Shown here: in pieces, positions 63,204-64,000 of the stretch
Numbering within the stretch: the stretch's first letter is position 1
Layout: each line of letters starts with the position of its first letter
Assembly (NCBI GenBank): GCA_014360655.1
Contig: JACIXC010000002.1
Location: forward strand, 62,001-126,000
Length of the DNA: 64,000 nt
Reading direction: 5' to 3'
Source of the DNA: Actinomycetota bacterium
GTDB lineage: Bacteria > Actinomycetota > Geothermincolia > Geothermincolales > RBG-13-55-18
Position numbers and translations under genes: made by a program
Notes under the pieces: generated by a model
Database searches by the model: none
What the model saw: the letters and a program-made list of their open reading frames with translations, nothing else
What the model was told of the DNA's origin: nothing

Positions 63204-64000
63204 ATGGAGCGGTCGGAGATCGTCGTGGCCCTGGATGCCATGGGAGGAGACCGCGCGCCGGAGGCCATGGTGGCCGGTGCGCTGGATGCGCGCGATGAGC
63301 TGGGTATAAGTGTTCTGCTCGTGGGCGACGAGGAGAGGCTGTCGGTCCTGCTGCGCGAGGCGGGCAGGGGCGAACTCCCGGTCCTCCACGCGCCCGAGGT
63401 CATAGGGATGGCGGAAGAGGGAGCCCTGGCGGTGAGACGCCGCGAGGGCTCCTCCCTTGTTGCGGCGGCCCGGGCGGTCCGGGAGGGAAGGGCGCATGCC
63501 ATGGTGTCCGCCGGGAACACGGGAGCCGCCATGGCCGCGGCCCTGCTCACCTGGGGCAGGATAAAGGGGGCCAAGAGGCCGGCGGTCGCGGTCGTTCTCC
63601 CGCCGCTGGATGCGCCCACCCTCCTCCTGGACGCGGGAGCGAACGCGGATTGCCGGCCGGAACACCTGCGCCAGTTCGCCCTGCTGGGAAGCGCCTATGC
63701 TTCCCTGCGCTTCGGCCTGGAGAAACCCCGCGTGGCGCTCCTCAACATCGGGGAAGAGGAGGGGAAGGGCAACCAGCTGGCACGCGAGGCCTACGCCCTC
63801 CTTGCGGCGGAGGAGAGGATCGACTTCGCCGGGAACCTGGAGGGGAGGGAGCTGGCCGCTCACGCTGCCGACGTGGTGGTGACCGACGGCTTCACCGGTA
63901 ACGTGGCGCTCAAGGTGATCGAAGGAGTGGCGTCGATGATATTGAGGAGGCTGCTCGCCTCCCTCTCTTCATTGAGCGAGGAGGAGATGAAAGCGGTCCT
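63204..64000 (+). CDS. plsX: Phosphate acyltransferase, 3' end cut off
   Basis: PlsX makes acyl-phosphate from acyl-ACP for phospholipid synthesis. The visible 265 codons start at ATG 63204 and stay open to the right edge. Motifs seen are VVALDAMGGDRAPE at the N-terminus, VSAGNTGAAMAAALL, LLLDAGANADCRPEHL, VALLNIGEEEGKGN and VTDGFTGNVALK. It follows rpmF by 65 bases. Full length is normally about 330-350 residues, so roughly 70 are missing. Confidence 0.95.
   Translation, partial: MERSEIVVALDAMGGDRAPEAMVAGALDARDELGISVLLVGDEERLSVLLREAGRGELPVLHAPEVIGMAEEGALAVRRREGSSLVAAARAVREGRAHAMVSAGNTGAAMAAALLTWGRIKGAKRPAVAVVLPPLDAPTLLLDAGANADCRPEHLRQFALLGSAYASLRFGLEKPRVALLNIGEEEGKGNQLAREAYALLAAEERIDFAGNLEGRELAAHAADVVVTDGFTGNVALKVIEGVASMILRRLLASLSSLSEEEMKAV

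Overview
This window reads as a chromosomal segment of a GC-rich, free-living and probably anaerobic bacterium. Three things point to anaerobic metabolism: a 2-hydroxyacyl-CoA-dehydratase-type reductase with its activator, a sulfide-type Thi4 enzyme, and isoleucine made from citramalate. Gene density is high, neighbouring genes often overlap by ATGA or TGATG, and TTG and GTG starts with strong Shine-Dalgarno sites are common. The content resembles deep-branching, uncultured Actinomycetota (Geothermincolia- or OPB41-like). That placement is inferred from gene content only.

Layout. 1-10863: serine and branched-chain amino acid biosynthesis on the + strand (class V aminotransferase, serA, leuA, leuC, leuD, leuB, ilvE, cimA), then a fumarylacetoacetase-family hydrolase. 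10864-11740: an AT-richer scar with a transposase fragment and a small orphan reading frame. 11741-14294: a minus-strand pair, a MoxR-type AAA+ ATPase and a VWA protein that also carries an HExxH motif. 14630-17508: a membrane protein, gltX and a truncated metallo-beta-lactamase remnant. 17709-19771: enoyl-CoA hydratase and acyl-CoA dehydrogenase. 20005-24594: a coupled run of HgdB/YjiM-like protein, HgdC-like activator, queD, queC and DUF366, then queE. 24718-28863: DUF3786, HNH and MBL proteins, tRNA-Arg(CCG), a TPR protein, a small LSm-like protein and a DUF1844 protein. 29066-34032: TPP riboswitch, intrinsic terminator, then thi4, thiE, thiC, thiL, thiD. 34217-38346: a phosphodiesterase, a lipoprotein, a DUF6206-like protein, a class III aminotransferase and rpmB. 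38481-56024: a surface-glycan locus with a flavoenzyme, two large membrane GT-C-like proteins, several glycosyltransferases, an ABC exporter (Wzm/Wzt type) and a methyltransferase-like protein. 56226-64000: a conserved housekeeping cluster (Asp23, DAK/FakA-like, recG, rsmD, coaD, coiled-coil protein, DUF177, rpmF, plsX), with plsX cut by the right edge.

How the genes work together. LeuA (leucine) and CimA (isoleucine) appear to share one LeuC/LeuD/LeuB set and one IlvE. The thiamine genes sit behind a riboswitch followed by a transcription terminator, which fits OFF-type control by TPP. The glycan locus has a Wzt with a C-terminal extension next to a methyltransferase-like protein, the arrangement expected for ABC-dependent export of a terminally modified glycan.

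The most unusual association is the ATP-driven 2-hydroxyacyl-CoA-dehydratase-like reductase pair, coupled by overlaps to preQ0 biosynthesis genes (queD, queC, DUF366), with queE nearby and no queF in the window. This suggests a low-potential reduction step in 7-deazaguanine metabolism, which remains to be tested. The HExxH-VWA/MoxR pair and the DUF6206/aminotransferase pair are the other good candidates for undescribed systems. No CRISPR array, prophage or complete insertion sequence was seen.
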